A program made the translations under genes and the position numbers. A DNA stretch of 64,000 nt, taken from contig NC_071329.1 in assembly GCF_010183535.1 (NCBI RefSeq), positions 5,704,001 through 5,768,000 of the forward strand, in the 5' to 3' direction. The stretch is from Caenorhabditis remanei (Eukaryota > Nematoda > Chromadorea > Rhabditida > Rhabditidae). Each line of letters begins with the position of its first letter. Positions within the stretch are counted from its first letter, which is position 1. Below, piece after piece: positions 1-11,898 of this stretch. Below the pieces are notes generated by a model. The model was not told the origin of the DNA and did no database searches. It saw only the letters and a program-made list of their open reading frames with translations.

Positions 1-366
1 ATCAAAAGAGGCGGAGCTTCCAACCTGAAAATCTAAAAACTTTAAAGAAAATCACAAAAAATTCAAAATTTATAAATTTTTATTCGTTTTAAAGCCACGT
101 TGCAAAAAATGATACAGAAAAGATGAAACAGAACATCAATTTTTCAAAAATCTGTGGCTTCCTTAGACTCCGTCCCTTTTGGTAATCAGAGCAAAAAAGG
201 GGCGGAGCCTATAGAAGCAGTTTTAGAAGAATTGATGTGAGGAGTAGGAGAGACAGAGATTTTAAGAATTTCAGAAAGAATTTTAAATTAAAAAAGGTAC
301 TCGTGGAGGGGGAGGTATTTTTGGGTTTTAGATGCTGAATTTCAGCCCAAAAAACGAAAAAAAAAT
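1..366. other. 3' flank, no gene seen
   Basis: AT-rich sequence downstream of the stop codon of the minus-strand secreted-protein gene. I see no supported exon on either strand; it presumably holds that gene's 3' UTR and intergenic DNA. Confidence 0.5.
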
Positions 367-2599
367 TTAGAATCCGAAAAAGTCGCGAATATTGTCCCAA
401 GCTCCATGATCGTTGTGCTTATGACTGAGTGCATTGACACCACGACGTTGAGTTTGGAACAAACGAGTGGGCGTGTCCGACTTGAGAATCTTTTGAGATT
501 CTGGCAACAAGGCAGCGAATTGACTTGTTTCCGACTCTTGATGAGGTGTCATCTCGGGAAGCATCACGGGTTGTCCGTTCTCCAAATCAGGGGTTCCGTA
601 ACTGGTGCGGAGAATGAAGACTCGAGATGGAACGACTTGACGAGTTCCGTTATGATACAAATCAACTTCTGATTCGGTCGTTGCGTAGATGTATCCAATT
701 CCAAAGTTACGACGGAACACAAAGTCATCGTCTGTCTTGTAGGCGAGAATCGGGCAGTCAGAGAGGGTTCGGACGTCGCATTGGGTGTCGAACTCCTCGA
801 AACAGTAGATGTACGTTCCGAACTGAAAATGATTGAAAATGATGAGAGGATTGAGTGGATTGAGGAGTTGGGGATTAGGGATGAGGGAGGGTGCGTTGCG
901 GTTCCGGTCAAGATAACGTGATATCGGTTCAGATCGATTAAAATCGATCCTAGTTGGTAAAAAATGGTCTGAGATTGGTTGAGATCGCCTAAGATAACTT
1001 GAAATCCCTCGAGATCGGTTTGGAGTTATGTGACCTATATCATTAGAAAGCTGAAATCGCGCTGATTCCAAATATATATTCTGTTTTTTTCCTTGAGGCC
1101 TGGTATTCGAGAAAAATTAGGTCAAAGTTTGGTAAAATAAGTAAAGTTTGACCTCATTTTTCTCAAATACCTGGCCTCGAGGGCAAAAACAGAATATACA
1201 TTTGAAATCAACGTAGTTTCAGCTTTCCAATGATATAGGTCACGTCCAATAACTCTGACTTAGCCTGTACTAAAACGCGAAGAAGTGAAAAACTATCCCA
1301 AATTTAGCTGAATGGTCAGGACGGTCAAAATAGTCCTGAGTGAGTCTGACTCAGCTTCCTATTGGTCTACATGGACATGAACTGGCTCAAATCGGCCCTG
1401 GCATGAGTCTGAATGAAACTACATTGAAGAAACGCGGTCAAGACAGCCTGAGATCGACAAAAATCGTCTAAAATTTATCTAGAATCGCTCTGAACCGACC
1501 TCAGTCGACCTAATTTGCTGAAGTTAGCTAAAATCGGACTCTCTTGGTCTAGAATTAGTACTGTAGTTGGTCGGTCTAGATCTGTCTAAACTAAGACAAA
1601 GTCTTAAAGTCTAGCACAAACCCGAATCAAGTCTATTTCAGTCTAAAACGGGCCGGAACTCAGCCAACAAGGAGTTTTGAATGATAAAGACCAAAAATTT
1701 GTCCGATCCGGCCAGCCAGGAAGCCTAAATCTATGGAAACTAAACCTGAGTACCGTCGAGACGCCTAATTAAGCCTGATTAAAAACATCTTAAATCAAGC
1801 CTCAATTTACCCATGCGTAGCGGTTCAAAATAAGAACTAACCAAAACTTTGCACTTTTCCAACTCGATCGGAATAACAGCTTGTTGAGTGATCAAAACGA
1901 ATTGTGGGATATCGTAGTAGGCATAGACTTCCTCGTTGTGCAAGAACTCTCCTCCGTGGGCGAGCTGAATTATTTTAAGATTGAGTTTTTGAGCCAATTC
2001 TCTCCTTGACCTACCGCATAAATAGTTCCAGATTGTGGGATGTCCGAGATGTTGAAACAGATCATTGTGTCGACTGTCATCTGGTTGACATTACACATTT
2101 TCGGGAATACCGTAGTCTTTTGAGCGAAATCCGAGATATCCGAAGCGCCGGCTCTCTTAATAGTCTCCTCGGTGACAGTGTCCAAGAATGGATTATTGAT
2201 TTTATTCTCCAAGAAAAGAGATTTCAAATCTCTTTCAAATCTCAACGAGTTCCAGTTATAATCGAAATAATCCAGATATCTCATCTGAGTTCTGTCCTCT
2301 GTCAGATTGTACGAAGGGGACTCCGCGTTGACTCCGATATGGAATTTACGGCAGATGGCGTCGAAAGAGGTGAAGATTCTCTTTTGAAGGAGACCACGAG
2401 AGTATTCATTCATGTTATTTGTATTGAACGAGTTGACGAATTCATTCAGATCCAGAGTATACGGGACACAGTGCTGCTTCTCGGGGATTAGACGACCCTC
2501 ACCGTACACTTCGAATTCGATTCCATTAGCACGGAATGAGTCGAGAACTGAGCCAAAAGCAAGTGGGAAGAGGGATAGGATAACCACTAGAAGACGCAT
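367..2599 (-). CDS. Secreted protein of unknown function (387 aa, 3 exons)
   Basis: Exons 2599-2015, 1964-1842 and 822-367 join in phase 0 to give 387 residues. All inner boundaries have worm consensus (GTAGGT and GTTAGT donors; ATTCAG and TTTCAG acceptors). The ATG lies directly after a TTTCCAG 3' splice site, so the mRNA is trans-spliced or has a 5'UTR intron. The first 17 residues (MRLLVVILSLFPLAFGS) form a clear signal peptide with no later membrane segment, so the product is probably secreted or lumenal. Cysteines lie near residues 44, 83, 169, 181, 233, 243, 251 and 259, an even number fitting disulfides; NLT, NIS and NGT are possible N-glycosylation sites. I do not recognise the family. 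The C-terminal 60 residues are polar and low in cysteine and look less structured. The second intron is about 1 kb and carries a palindromic repeat. Confidence 0.8.
1021..1255. repeat. Palindromic repeat, copy 1 of 3
   Basis: Imperfect hairpin inside intron 2 of the secreted-protein gene. The left arm begins TGGAGTTATGTGACCTATAT; the right arm ends with its reverse complement (around 1230-1255, CCAATGATATAGGTCAC). An inner inverted pair (CTGGTATTCGAGAAAAAT and its complement) flanks the centre. The same family recurs at 4081-4325 and 48300-48472. Confidence 0.75.
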
Positions 2600-2739
2600 C
2601 TGGAAACATAGGAAAAAGGTGATTAGAGGGATTCAGAAAAAGGGAGATAAAACGACAATGGAGAGAAACAACCGACTTTGAAAGCGCCTAGTGCTTTCAG
2701 AAACAAGCAAATAATTAAGATTGTTATATCAAAATATAG

Positions 2740-3150
2740 ATCAACTCTAAATCTCTACTATTTTTGTAGTTGACAACTTTTTAGTACGTCCCTCTTTAAA
2801 GAGATATAAGGCCTCAAACAGAGTCTACCTAGCAATGACTCTTGAAAACGGTCCACTTCAAAGAGGCGCCCTGAAGTCTCGCATAAACTGAGTATTTCAG
2901 AGTTTTAGTATGCTATAGAACTTTTTAGGCCTATAATTTTGTAGTCGACAACTTTTTAGTACGGCTCCTTCCAGAGCGGTATGACGCCTGGAAGAACTTC
3001 TATCTAGCATCCGCTTCTGACTGTGAGTTGTGAGCAATGACCAAAAAACTGGCCTTTCTCAAATTAGTCGTTTCACAGATAGGGTATACAGTGTTAGAGG
3101 TGTCATATCTCTTTAAAGCAGCGTCGTACAAAAAAGTTGTCAACTGCAAA
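2740..3150. repeat. Dispersed TTGTAGTTGACAACTTTTT repeat cluster
   Basis: Several copies, both orientations, of a motif like TTTGTAGTTGACAACTTTTT followed by GTAC, with 'AAAGAGATATGA'-like text between (2760, 2940, 3120). The motif recurs across the window (9055, 9238, 10140, 10430, 24870, 26205, 39290, 39440, 47680, 48700, 62640, 62830, 63000, 63120). No coding potential seen. Confidence 0.6.
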
Positions 3151-4080
3151 AGTGGAAATAAGGGTGTGTTCTATAACATATCAGAAAATGAGCAAGTTGG
3201 AAAACAGATGTGACATTGTGACAGTATGTCAAAGTTAACTGTTTACAATTTTGGAATTTTTTGGGGTGGTACTGTAGGATAGGCATTATAGGGCTGAATT
3301 CAGAATTGTGATCAAAGCTGAACAGTTCTACAAAACGAATGGTACTCTTAAAAAAGGGCTTTGAAAAATTAGCTAGATCTAGAACCTTCAAGACTTTGGA
3401 GAAGATTCCAGACAACGTTAAACATCATAGAATACTCCAGAAGGTTCCAGAATCAATGCAGGAAGAAAAACTTCTAGAAGACGCACCACTCAATAAACTA
3501 AAAGGAGGGATATATGCATACAAAACAATAAGAATGGGGAGAGCACCTGAGAGACCTGCCAAGAAAATGACAGTCTCGCTCTCTCAGTGCGTGAGTCGAA
3601 TGAAGGAATGTGCATAATGACACTCCCACCCTCATCGATGAGCAATGCGCGCGTACGTTACGCAACCGCAACGCAACCCCACAATACAACAGTACCGCCC
3701 CTTTTTATATTTTGGGAAGATAAGATATCTGCTCTGGGATGATGTCATTGTTTCTATTGTGCAATGCGTACAGGGTGACGGGCGGCTCTTTAGAGATTAG
3801 GATTTAGTGGCGGGTGTAAATAAGGGTGTAATGATGGATTGTATGGGTGAAGGTGGAGAAAAAATGTTTTTTTATTGTTTTAGTTTGGGTGTAAATGACA
3901 GAGGAGACAGATAGAGAAACATATGTTTTCGTTGGGATAGTAGATGTAGGGGGAATGGGATGAGGGCTAACATAAAATAGATTTTTCAAAAGTTCCGAGA
4001 TTTTACATAAAGATGAAGGAAGAGGATTCAGAAACTGTTATCAAATTCCAGCTATTATATGGAAGATCACCTCGTGACCG
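3151..4080. other. Intergenic, no supported gene
   Basis: A 92-codon open frame at 3339-3617 (+) lacks a signal peptide, a recognisable domain or clear splice context and is not called. The stretch around 3640-3800 has GC-richer promoter-like text, including GTGACGGGCGGCTCT, which resembles GTAACGGGCGGCTCT beside the X-box at 16.2 kb. Confidence 0.4.
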
Positions 4081-4325
4081 TGGAGTTATGTGACATGACC
4101 TATATCATTGGAAAGCTGAGAAAACGCTGATTCCGAATATGTATTCTGTTTTTGCCCTCGAAGCATGGCATTCGAGAAAAACAAGGTCAAAGCTACCACT
4201 CACACCACGCAAAGGTAAGGTCCAAACATAGATCTCATTTTTCTCGAATACCAAACCTGGAGGGCAAATATGGAATTGATATTTGGAATCAGCGTGATTT
4301 CAGCTTTCTAATGATATGGTCCTTC
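4081..4325. repeat. Palindromic repeat, copy 2 of 3
   Basis: Same hairpin family as 1021-1255. The left end is TGGAGTTATGTGACATGACC, the right arm reads back through TTTCAGCTTTCTAATGATAT, and the inner inverted segments around CTCGAAGCATGGCATTCGAG are present. Arms are diverged, so this is an old copy. Confidence 0.7.
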
Positions 4326-4554
4326 CCTTGTAAAGTCAAATAGGCTTTTCACTAGCTTATGGTACGACCGGTTGATGAAAATTCTTGTAACTCGGTTCAT
4401 TTTAAAGCTTTCAGAAAAATGAAACACAGATTCTGAATCCTCACAACATTAGCTATCCAATCATATATTTATCAAAAGGAAACGTTTTACTTTGAAACAA
4501 CTACGTGCCTTCCATACAAGAAGACGCTTGCTACCTTAGTTCAGCTATTATAAT

Positions 4555-5063
4555 CATACTTGTCAAATCACGGGCCGGCCCGCGGGCCGGGCCGGGCCGG
4601 CCCGTTTCGGCCCGGCCCGGGCCGGCCCGCAGGGCCCGGGCCGGCCCGCAGGGCCCGGAACCAAAAAATTATTTTTGAAAAATAGAATTGAAAGTCTTGG
4701 AAATTAAATTTTTTCTTCGGTCTATACTAAATCAAGGTCGGGGGATTCGATTAGACTACTTTCAGAAGCCTCCAGCAAGTTCTTGATCCTGATTCTGATC
4801 ATCGGCTGATCATCACAGAGACTTTGAGAGGCTCAAAGTTTATAGTGACAAAATAACTTATTCTGACAATCTCCGTTTGCACTTGTTGTCTTTTTATAAT
4901 TTCTAATCAATAATATGTTTGCCATAAAGTAGTAAACGAAAAAACAATGGGAAAACGACGAAAATTTTTTTTTCAATATTTTGACGGGCCGAACGGGCCG
5001 GGCCGGGCCGGGCCGGGCTGGAAGATTTTTTTAGCGGGCCCGGCCCGGCCCGTGACAAGTATG
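4555..5063. mobile_element. hAT-like MITE with CGGGCC arrays, full copy
   Basis: About 509 bp. Terminal inverted repeats CATACTTGTCA...TGACAAGTATG are flanked by an exact 8-bp direct repeat ATTATAAT (4547-4554 and 5064-5071), the target-site length of hAT transposons. Just inside each end lie dense arrays of GGGCCGGCCC-type text (4572-4658 and 4985-5052), strikingly GC-rich against AT-rich surroundings; the centre is AT-rich with no transposase. Related copies lie at 26272, 40205, 41624 and 43272. Confidence 0.85.
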
Positions 5064-7035
5064 ATTATAATGGGAGGAATCTATAACTAATTAATTTGAC
5101 ATTCTGGAGTGTTCTACAAATTTCATTCACTATCTCGTTTCGTGTTTTCACACATTCCCAAAAACGGATAGGTAAGAGTTATATGAACATCATTCTATCA
5201 GTAAAAAGTTAAAAATGGAAGACGAAGTGAACTCACAGTCAGAACAAATTGAACATATTGGAAGATTCTAATGGTTATTAGCAGACACTAATAAAGAGAA
5301 TTTACAATGATGGATTGAGGGTGATGGTGTAAAAGATAGAAAAGTGACAGTTATTGTAAGGAAATAATGTTGACATGGTAAGGTTTGTATATCGGGAGAA
5401 TTGAGCAGAGTCAAGATCTACATGTAATAAATAACAGAAAAACAAGAAAAATTGAAATCCAGACGGTCGATTCGGCCATCGAACTCCTTTCCAAGTACCC
5501 TCTGAATCGACCCTTCTGTAGCTCATAGGTCCTTTTCTGCGCCTTCTCGATTTGTTGTTCACACTCTCTGAAACTTCATTAATTTCTTGTCTAACTACCA
5601 TTACCCTCTTACCTTCTGGCTTCATCGGACATGAGCTTCACATTGTTCAACACGAAATTGCAAATTTTGGATGTCATATTGGTAGAAGATTTCTATAATT
5701 TCGTTAATATTAAGTGTTCTTTCTGAAATCAAAGAGCCTCAACGACAAGTATATGCAAAACATGTTTTACTCATTTTTAATCAAAAATATATTTATTATC
5801 AAATTGAACAACAATTAAAACATCAATCATACAAAAAGACTTTCAAATAGTCTCTTCTATGTATAAGAAAAAAGGAGGAGTGCCTCCTCACCATCTCCGT
5901 AGAACGGGACCGCCCATCACCTACCGAGAAAAATAATTGTTAGTGCCGTTAGTGCTAGTAGGTGCCGGTATAAAAATAAATTAATAAAGATGAATAATAT
6001 ACTGTTTCGGATCGTGCAAAAAGTTTAAGAAACGCTGTCTGTAAGGGGAGGATTCTTCTTGGCACAGTTGCAAAAACTTGTTTCAATCCTAACCCTTATG
6101 GTAATGATTTATAAAAAATGTGCTACCAGTCCCCTATGACGTCATCGTAGGAAAAACAACACAACAAATTCTCACTCTTACGGATATTGCCTCTTAAAGC
6201 TGAAGTGATGTTAAGGATAAGCCATCGGCCTCGCCGTGTTTGTTAATCATGTTTCATCGGCTTCATGTTTTCAGGCTCAGCACCCCAAAAATCGATTCGT
6301 CAGACTTTTCAAAAATCGGTCCGCTACGTGACAAGTCTGTTATTCGAGACTAATTCTTACCCTCAAACCACCCGAACTGTTTGTGCAGGTTCTTGTATTC
6401 AAATCGGGGTGACAAGAGTGCACCGTCCGTTTCAGCTCCGTTTTGGGAGTGCAGCCTAAATTTGTCTAAAAGTTCAAAGCCCGCAAACAACGAGTGTCAC
6501 TTTTTGACAATACGAGGATCATCATAGCAGACTTGCAACGGAAGTTCAATAATGAGAAAAAACCAATTTTTTCGAGAAGTAAATCTTAAAAACAATTTAA
6601 TGTAGGTTTCAAATGTTTTTGACGAATATACTTGAAAAAAATATATAGAAAAACTTCAGGAAATAAATTTTTGCAAAAAATGTGGTGAATAAAGTTAAAA
6701 AATCAAAGTCTGCATTATAGTGCCGCGTACCAGGCTAGGCTAGGCCGAAAATAAAACGAATCTCAAAGAATGATAGTCCTAAACCTATTGACCTTTTTCA
6801 GATATATCTTTTGAATGTCATAATTTTAAGTGTAATGAAGTCCCGTTCTGACTTGATGGTTTGCAAATTTTCCCCCACTTTCAATCATATCACATACTTT
6901 TCTCTTTTCCATGTTTCGCCTCGTACATTTTTCCCACATTCAAAAACATACGTGTTGTTTATTTATACACATTTGCATATGTACACACTTGTACTGATCA
7001 TATGATTTATTGTTGTTTTGTTGTATATTTGAAGT
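5064..7035. other. Intergenic, no supported gene
   Basis: AT-rich intergenic DNA. Short open frames (for example 5302-5625 minus and 6265-6459 plus) have no recognised domain and no convincing splice partners. A small hairpin (GGAGGAGTGCCTCCTC near 5875) is visible. Around 6515-6540 there is a single CAGACTTGCAAC end like those of the CGGGCC elements, without a clear partner. Confidence 0.4.
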
Positions 7036-7150
7036 CTGTCGGTGTGTCCGAAGTGTCCGGATGTCCAGATATTTCAATGTTTTACATCTCTAACCAAATC
7101 TGCCCGGAGTGTCCAAATGCCCGGATGTCCCCCCAAAAATGTCCAATTTT
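7036..7150 (+). repeat. TGTCCGGATGTCC minisatellite
   Basis: Degenerate repeats of GTGTCCGGATGTCCAGAT-type text. The same motif makes blocks at about 50590-50895, 52675-52700, 52915-53035, 53437-53585, 56560-56725, 62385-62430 and 63590-63620. Confidence 0.65.
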
Positions 7151-7433
7151 TCCGAGTAAATACTTTATTACAGATTCAATTTGATTTGCAAGAGAGAAAA
7201 AGGGCGGGAAAGCAACCGATTATTATTATACTTTGGGACAGAACTTATTATAAATCAATTTTCAGAAAAAGAAAGAAAACAATTGATTTTTCCCAATTTT
7301 TGGTTGAGGTGAAAGGAAAGGAAAGAAACGATTCGAAAGCTAGAATTGGGGGATGATTTCAGTGATTTTGATTCGAAAAATTAGAAAAAATGGGGGGCAG
7401 GTTCGGGTAGCAAGTGGTGGTAGTGGTAGACGT

Positions 7434-10400
7434 TTAGTTGGCCTCTTCGACTCTGAAATAATTAGATAATTAGAAATAATTAGTGAATAATTTGGTTAAA
7501 GTTTTCTATTCTACACATGCTTCTATTCTATTGATACCTTATGGAGCTTAGAGCCACCAGGTCTCTTAGTCTTTTAGGCTGAGCTGCTGAAAATTATTTA
7601 TTAACACCGTTTTAAAGTTGTAAATTCGCTCTAATGAGAATTATTCTCCCCTCAACTTACTCCTTGGCGGTGAGTGGCTTGAGTTCCTGGTTTCCGGTGA
7701 GCACGACGTATTTCTCCTCGGCGTCTTGTGGGGTGTGGAATCCGATCAAGAAGTAGTAGAACCAGATTCCGACGACGGCTCCGACGAATGGTCCGACGAT
7801 TGGTACCCAGAACCATTTGCTGAAAAAATTAAGGTTTTTTGGGTGCAAAATGTTTAGAAACCTCCTAAAACCCATAAAAACGTTGAAAAAAAGAATTCAG
7901 CTTACGTGGGCTCGAACCCGCGACCATTTTTTTTATAGTCAACCTCCTAACCAGCTGCGCCACGCAACCCACAGTCACGTGGCTGTGGGTCGCGTGGCTC
8001 AGGCGGTAGAGCTGATGCCAATGAAGCAAAGGGTTCGGGTTCGATTCCCAATAGTGATTTCAAGTTTTTATAGGTGAAAAATAGATTTTCCCATTCAAAA
8101 ATCTTTTTAAAAAACCTCTGAAGACACACCTTTGTGGGGTTTTCCAGTAAAAACTCAAAAAATCCCAAAAATTGTTTTCCAGGAAACCTAGGCATGATTA
8201 TAGTCATGTTAAAGCTCTCGATTCGCTGAATCCGAATATTATACTCAAATTCCAAAGAATTCAAAACCTAAGGAGACTCCGCTTCAACGGTGTTTCTCTA
8301 GGTGTTGTTTACGTCGCTCTCTACTTTCTACTCCTACTTTTTCCCCTAAAACACCCATTTTACGTGTTTTATGACTTTGTTTTTCATTCCCCCCTACTAG
8401 GCTCTTTTCACTTTTTTCATCTTCTACTCCTGCTTAGGTTAGGTACCAGTATCAATTTCCCGGAAATTTCCTCTGTTTGCTTCCCTGACACACCAAAAAT
8501 GGTCTCTTCGGAAATTTCATGGGCATCGTCGATTGTTGTTTACTTGTGTGTGTGTGGGTATGTTGTGTCTACGAAACAATTCTCTATCCGTTTCTGGCCG
8601 AAACAATTTGGATGGCCGGGGAGGGAGAGAAATTTCTCTCCGCATTACGGTGTGATCATTCGGATGAAAAGGCACGCGAAAAGACATAGAGAATGTGACC
8701 GCGAAAATGAGTTTATTGCCCCTCTACCCCCGATGAAGGACTCATTCGGAGACGACTGTTTTAGGATGAAGAAGAAGAAGACAATTACGGATGTTAGTAT
8801 CCATAATGATATGCTGTCATAGAAATGTGCTGAGATTAGCTCGGGGATGAAAATATTTGAAGTTTAGGTTAAAATATTAGATCTAGCAGGCTCTGAGGTT
8901 TCAGAAAATGTAATCATGTCCGGAAGGCTTTCCTCAGACTGCAAAAATTGGTAGTCGGTGAAGAAAGGCAACTTTGAGCAGGTGCCGGGGTGCCAAAACT
9001 AGTTTATAACCAAACATTTTACATTATCAAAAAGCCGTAACCTCGAACTATATTTTCTTAGTTGACAACTTTTTTGTACCTTTTCACTCTAAAGAGATAT
9101 GACCCTGCGAAAACTGTCTTCCTAACTGCTCACTAGAAATGTAGTAATTTTTGAGAAAGGTGCCACGGTCTCATATTTTGACCAATTTTTAAGATTTTTA
9201 TACCATTGGAAAGCTTAAATTCAGAACTACATTTTTGCTGTTAACAACTTTTTTGTATCACTTCACCCTACAAAGTTCTGTCTGAGAGTATTCGGCGACT
9301 TGGACAGTTCTCTCGTTCGGGGAGCAATAACTTTTAATGAGAGTTCGCACAAAAAGTTTTTAAAGAGTTGTACCCTTGTACTTTTAAAAATATAATGATA
9401 TTTTAGGATTTGACTAATCGGGACCCCTAGGCAAGGATTTTAACTAAAAACTACATTGGGCGGATTTCAAAATTTCACTTTCCTAGATGATTACAGACTT
9501 GAAACTCAATTTTTACTAGTTGTCCCCCCGTAATATCTATATCCCGTTACTTACGTGAAGACAGCTCCTCCGTAGAAGATGGCGGTGAAGAGACGTGGGG
9601 CAAAGTCACGGGCTGGGTTGACTGGGTATCCGCAGTTGTATCCGAAGGCGGCTCCGATGGCGACGAATCCGGTTCCGACGAGGATTGGTTGAAGCCAGGT
9701 TGGGTACGAGTTACGCTTGTCGACGATGTGAGCAATCAAGAAGACGAAGACGGCGGTGGCGACGAATTGATCGACGAATCCGTTGAGGAGTCCCAAGTGT
9801 GGGGCTGGGTACGAGGCGAAGATTCCGGCGGTGTCCTTGAGTCCTCCAACAGTACGAACTCCTCCGTCGAAGGCGTTGATGGCGTCATTGTAGACGGCGT
9901 AGACGACGGCGGCTCCGAAGAATGCTCCGAGGAATTGGGCGACGAAATAGGCGAGGAATTGGACGATGGTGATTTGACCGATTGAGAGGAAGGCAAGGGA
10001 GACGGCTGGGTTGATGTGTCCTCCTGGAAATAGACAAGAATTGGGATTTGGAGTTTTTTCATCGTTTTGAGGTCTAGTAAGGTCCAATGCCAAAAGTATA
10101 TATATATGTTTTTATAGACCAAATCAAAATCTCTATTTTGTAATTAACGACTTTTTTGTACAAACGGATCCCAGGAAGCTAGGGCCCAATGGAGTGGAGC
10201 TACGAAATTGAGGGTTTGTCCACTAAAATGATTATAACTTTTTAGAAAAAACTTGTACAAGAAAAGTGTCAACTACAAAATTAAACCTTTAGCCTAAAAC
10301 TATCTACTAGTATGAAAACAATATTAAAATCAAAAAGCCGTAAGCTCGTTACTCGCCTTCAAAGTTAGCAACCTTCCGTACTAGGTAATTCTCGCTGTAA

Positions 10401-11892
10401 CATTCCAAGTTGGAATTACTCAAAAAAGTTGTCAACATATGAAATGTAGGCTTAAACTAGAGCTATCAATTGGTGTAAGAAACCTAAAAATTTAACTCTT
10501 CCTGGCACCATGACGGGCTATCAAAGTATATCCACTTCGAAGGCGGGCGAAAAGTCCATACGGTCAAGCACGGTCTATATTATATGCCATCTTGAGCGAA
10601 TCTTATTGTATTTTATTAAATCCGAAGCGGCCCCGATGTTCACGGCCCCCCCCCCACAGCTCAAATCTCTAAAAATAGGTCAAACTTTCCCCGAAACACA
10701 CATTGATCTAGACCACACACCCTTTCTAAATACAAGTAAAACGGTTTCCATTTTTTGACAAAAGTTGTTTACTCCCTCCCCTCCCCAAACACGCAATGCC
10801 CATAAACCGCCATCGTTTTTTTGACCACTTTCTTCTATCCCTGTCAACCCCTCGTCGCCCCTACTAAATAATACACGAAACTACTACTAACCAGAGAGTT
10901 TCGCCGAAACGGCAACACCGAAAACGATGGCGATTCCGAAGCCGACGTTGACGCCGATGAATTCGTTGACTTCTGGTCTTGGAAGGACCTTCTGCGCGAC
11001 CACAGAAAGACCGATGAGCTGAAAAAAGGGGAATTGTTGTATTGTTATTTGTCCCAGGAGTGTCCCAGTCCCTCGAGCTTTTCGTGACTAATCACTATTT
11101 TGATCTACTGCCATTCCACCTAGGCCACCTGCTCATTCACTCGAATATTCTGGATATTCTGCTGAGCAGAGCAAGGATTTAATCCTGGAAAGAGAGCAAA
11201 AGAGCACGCGATGAGAGAAAAGAGACAGATGTTCCCGAAATGAGTCTAATTGAATATGAATTAGTGTGTCTCTGGAGGAAAGCGAATCAAACATTTCGGA
11301 CATGTTTTGGTCATTAGAGGGGGAAACGAGAAAGATATGGAGCATAAGTTTAGATATTTGATCTAAGCCCCTACAAAGATTGTCAGGACAAAAATTATGC
11401 TCAGAAAGCTGAGAATTCCGAACCTGTTTTCAAATTTGTCTAACCTAAAAATTGGTTGAGTTACCACGATTTTCGTATCGGCTTGAGATGGGGTTTGCGG
11501 AAAGCATTGTAACTTTGGTTGTTTTGAAGCTAAGAAAATTTTAATTACAGATTCAGAATCCTTACAGTTTCAGCTTTCCAAACATACCAATTTATATGAA
11601 AAACACGAAAATTTCAGACTTCTATGAGCTTTCAAAGAGATCTCGAGCCTCACCGTTTAGTAGATACCTAAGAACGCGTAATTAAAACTAATAAAGTCAA
11701 AAGCTCCAGACTGAGCTAGCCGACTGAGACACCAAGACAAAAGATACCAAGGTGTTTCAATAAGCACTAATTAAGCCTAATTAAGCCCAATAAACTTACA
11801 CAAAGCAAGAAGGTACCGGTGAACTCGGCAAGGAAGGCACGTCCGAGGTCCTTGCGGATGTGGAACTTGGCGCGAAGTTTGTCCAACACCAT
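7434..11892 (-). CDS. aqp-2: Aquaglyceroporin (MIP family), aqp-2-like, 288 aa
   Basis: A channel for water and probably glycerol in a plasma membrane. Exons: 11892-11800, 11018-10892, 10023-9555, 7819-7661 and 7452-7434. All junctions are GT..AG and keep frame, giving 288 residues, normal for the family. The two pore motifs are visible: NPA at residues 78-80 (GGHINPAVS) and NPARD at 209-213. The Asp after NPAR is the hallmark of the glycerol-conducting subgroup. Six hydrophobic segments fit the aquaporin fold. The last exon adds only VEEAN-stop; if its donor (7660) is not used, translation stops at 7657 after ...LTAKE, so two C-termini are possible. The ATG follows a TTTTCAG|ATCACC acceptor, so the transcript begins upstream. 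C. elegans has several paralogues; aqp-2 (C01G6.1) is preferred because gst-13 and an SLC33-type gene lie nearby, an assignment made from memory. Confidence 0.9.
7903..8062. pseudogene. Head-to-head pair of degenerate tRNA-like sequences
   Basis: Inside aquaporin intron 4, two tRNA-like units diverge from a shared palindrome. On the minus strand, 7975-7905 has an A-box (GTGGCGCAGCTGGTTAG) and a B-box (GGGTTCGAGCCC). On the plus strand, 7988-8060 has an A-box (GTGGCTCAGGCGGTAGAGC) with a perfect GCTC/GAGC D-stem and a B-box (GGGTTCGATTCCC). The 5' halves mirror each other (GCCACGCAACCCACAG against CTGTGGGTCGCGTGGC). Acceptor and anticodon stems do not pair properly and the second lacks U33, so these are pseudogenes or SINE heads, not working tRNAs. 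Confidence 0.6.
9040..9260. repeat. Dispersed TTGACAACTTTTTTGTAC repeats in aquaporin intron
   Basis: Two copies of the (A/G)TTGACAACTTTTTTGTAC motif (about 9060 and 9240), each followed by text like CACTCTAAAGAGATATGA. Further copies sit in the next intron (about 10140-10450). Non-coding. Confidence 0.55.
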
Positions 11893-11898
11893 GGTGAT

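Noticed and set aside
2006..2491. 161-codon plus-strand frame
   Set aside because: Antisense shadow of the first exon of the secreted-protein gene, which has a signal peptide and consistent splicing.
3339..3617. 92-codon plus-strand frame
   Set aside because: No domain, no signal peptide, no neighbouring exon; composition matches the surrounding non-coding DNA.
7903..8062. Functional tRNA genes
   Set aside because: A- and B-boxes are good, but acceptor and anticodon stems do not pair and U33 is missing in the plus-strand unit.
8172..8822. 216-codon open frame on the plus strand in aquaporin intron 4
   Set aside because: It opens from TTG, is low-complexity (Leu/Phe-rich then basic), has no recognisable domain or splice context, and overlaps the unit next to tRNA-like repeats. 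Most likely a chance frame.
9689..9985. Acidic Asp/Glu/Gly-rich plus-strand frame
   Set aside because: It is the antisense shadow of the large aquaporin exon 3.
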